NCBI RefSeq assembly: GCF_000695795.1
Contig: NZ_JNCA01000006.1
Location: 62,001 to 126,000, forward strand
Direction: 5' to 3'
Length of the DNA stretch: 64,000 nt
Source: Flavobacterium seoulense
GTDB taxonomy: Bacteria; Bacteroidota; Bacteroidia; Flavobacteriales; Flavobacteriaceae
The notes beneath the pieces were generated by a model. It had not been told where the DNA came from. It saw only the letters and a program-made list of their open reading frames with translations, and ran no database searches. The position numbers and the translations under genes were made by a program. Positions 62,916 to 64,000 of this stretch are shown piece by piece (within the stretch, counting starts at the first letter, position 1; the number at the start of each line of letters is the position of its first letter).

Positions 62916-64000
62916 TTACCAGGCTTTTGGCATTTTTTGGTCTCTTAAAGGAATGTATTCAATATTATCGTCCTTCTCGTCAGAGTTAACAAAATGGCTA
63001 AAGCGTTTCATCAATCTTGGTTTTTCTAATACTTGTTTCCATTCGCATTCAAATGTTCCAACCAATTGTTCCATTTCAGCTTCCAGAGTTTCGCAAATTC
63101 CAATGCGGTCATGGATAATTACTTCTTTTAAATAATCTAAACCACCTTCTAATTTTTCTAACCAGGTAGAAGTTCTAATTAGCGGACCAGCTGTACGAAT
63201 GTAGTACATAAGGAAACGATCCATGTATTTGAATACGGTTTCTTTGTCTATTTGTTCGGCTAAAAGAACGGCGTGTTTAGGATTTGCTCCACCGTTTCCA
63301 CAGATGTAAAGGTTCCATCCGCCTTCAACAGCAATTACTCCAAAGTCTTTTCCTCTTGCTTCGGCACATTCTCTAATACAAGCCGAAACTCCTCCTTTTA
63401 ATTTGTGCGGAGAACGAATACCTCTGTAACGGTTTTCAAGTTCGATAGCAAAAGTGGTACTGTCGTCCATTCCGTAACGACACCAGGCGTTACCTACACA
63501 ACTTTTTACGGCACGCAATGATTTTCCATAAGCATGTCCGCTTTCAAAACCATTTTCGATAAGAATTCGCCATATTTCAGGTAAATCATTTAGTGAAGCT
63601 CCAAATAAATCAACACGTTGTGCTCCGGTAATTTTAGTATATAAATCGAATTGTTTAGCTACTTCACCAATTACAATTAGTTTTTCCGGAGTGATTTCAC
63701 CACCTGCAATTCTTGGAACAACAGAATAGGTTCCGTTTCTTTGAATATTAGCAAGGTATCTGTCATTAGTATCCTGAGTAGTTACGTGTTTGTTAGCCGT
63801 ATCATTATAAATACTAGAGAAAATAGAAGCTACTAAAGGTTTACAAACTTCGCAACCATCTCCGTTTCCATGATGGTCAATAACTTCATAAAAGTTAGTG
63901 TATTTGTTGATTTTAACCAGGTCAAACAATTCTTGTCTGGTGTGATTAAAGTGCTCACAAATACTTTCTTTGATTTCTTTACCAATTGATTTTTGGGCAG
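62916..64000 (-). CDS. nirB: Nitrite reductase (NADH) large subunit, C-terminal part (partial)
   Basis: The frame is open to the window edge, giving about 361 C-terminal residues of NirB; the FAD/NADH part lies outside. GDGCEVCKPLVASIFS is the end of the Bfd-like 2Fe-2S domain. The sulfite/nitrite reductase domain has VPRIAGGEITPEKL, TGAQRVDLFGA, and the siroheme-4Fe-4S ligands CVGNAWC (C-x5-C) and CIREC (C-x3-C) in GGVSACIRECAEARGKDFG. Siroheme nitrite reduction to ammonium. Upstream of nirD in the same transcription unit. Confidence 0.95.
   Translation of the reverse strand, partial: AQKSIGKEIKESICEHFNHTRQELFDLVKINKYTNFYEVIDHHGNGDGCEVCKPLVASIFSSIYNDTANKHVTTQDTNDRYLANIQRNGTYSVVPRIAGGEITPEKLIVIGEVAKQFDLYTKITGAQRVDLFGASLNDLPEIWRILIENGFESGHAYGKSLRAVKSCVGNAWCRYGMDDSTTFAIELENRYRGIRSPHKLKGGVSACIRECAEARGKDFGVIAVEGGWNLYICGNGGANPKHAVLLAEQIDKETVFKYMDRFLMYYIRTAGPLIRTSTWLEKLEGGLDYLKEVIIHDRIGICETLEAEMEQLVGTFECEWKQVLEKPRLMKRFSHFVNSDEKDDNIEYIPLRDQKMPKAW

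Overview
The window is a chromosomal segment of a low-GC Bacteroidetes, most likely Flavobacterium or a close relative. Three things support this. Upstream regions repeatedly carry the Bacteroidetes promoter -7 box TAnnTTTG, with almost no Shine-Dalgarno sites. The protein families are typical of the group: PafA-type phosphatase, paired DUF4249 and TonB-dependent receptor, DUF5723, DUF3276/PUR, long NusB, monomeric isocitrate dehydrogenase, and a cyclophilin-FKBP fusion. Intergenic DNA is rich in AT and in short structured repeats. No rRNA, tRNA, CRISPR array or prophage was seen.

Layout. 0-5.5 kb: the 5' part of a siderophore-type TonB receptor, a secreted alpha/beta hydrolase, secreted alkaline phosphatase PafA and lysine biosynthesis gene lysA. 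5.6-13.3 kb: gltB-gltD (glutamate synthase), divergent from sucC (TCA cycle). 13.5-20 kb: two tandem small secreted paralogues, a DUF1456 protein, a two-gene operon of an enolase-superfamily dipeptide epimerase and an alpha-oxoamine-synthase-like PLP enzyme, a TerB-like protein and uvrB. 20-30 kb: a GH95 fucosidase, rlmF, thiamine pyrophosphokinase, a TonB receptor/DUF4249 lipoprotein pair, and a tetR-(small protein)-MFS efflux operon with a candidate operator. 30-39.3 kb: icd, rplS, trmD, a hydrolase, a second MFS transporter, the dual-family PPIase, a GreA/B-like factor with a possible leader ORF, a redoxin and csaA. 39.3-42.3 kb: an eroded accessory patch holding a broken ORF, a frameshifted surface lipoprotein, a MITE-like palindrome, a heme oxygenase and intergenic repeat debris. 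42.3-57.7 kb: housekeeping genes (sulfurtransferase, PUR protein, ABC exporter, nusB-yajC, pepT, pyrD, HMG-CoA lyase, guaB) with a mazEF module and small secreted proteins. 57.7-59 kb: a 21-bp minisatellite, a REP-like hairpin and a DUF2971 protein. 59.2-64 kb: a nitrite assimilation cluster, nirB-nirD-DUF4202-sensor kinase-response regulator, running off the right edge.

How the genes fit together. Nitrogen assimilation is over-represented. NirBD makes ammonium, GltBD converts glutamine plus 2-oxoglutarate to glutamate, and Icd makes the 2-oxoglutarate. The kinase beside nirBD has a NarX/PilJ-like periplasmic sensor carrying an SGKQRMLSQ motif, so the operon probably contains its own nitrate/nitrite-sensing circuit. 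DUF4202, which has no assigned function, sits inside it.

The strongest leads for something under-described are: the NarX-like two-component system with DUF4202; the 63-bp higher-order minisatellite beside the DUF2971 gene; a 34-codon ORF followed by a terminator upstream of the GreA/B-like gene, which looks like a leader-peptide attenuator; and the nested palindromic element at 41.2 kb. None is proven. All calls come from reading the sequence, without database searches.
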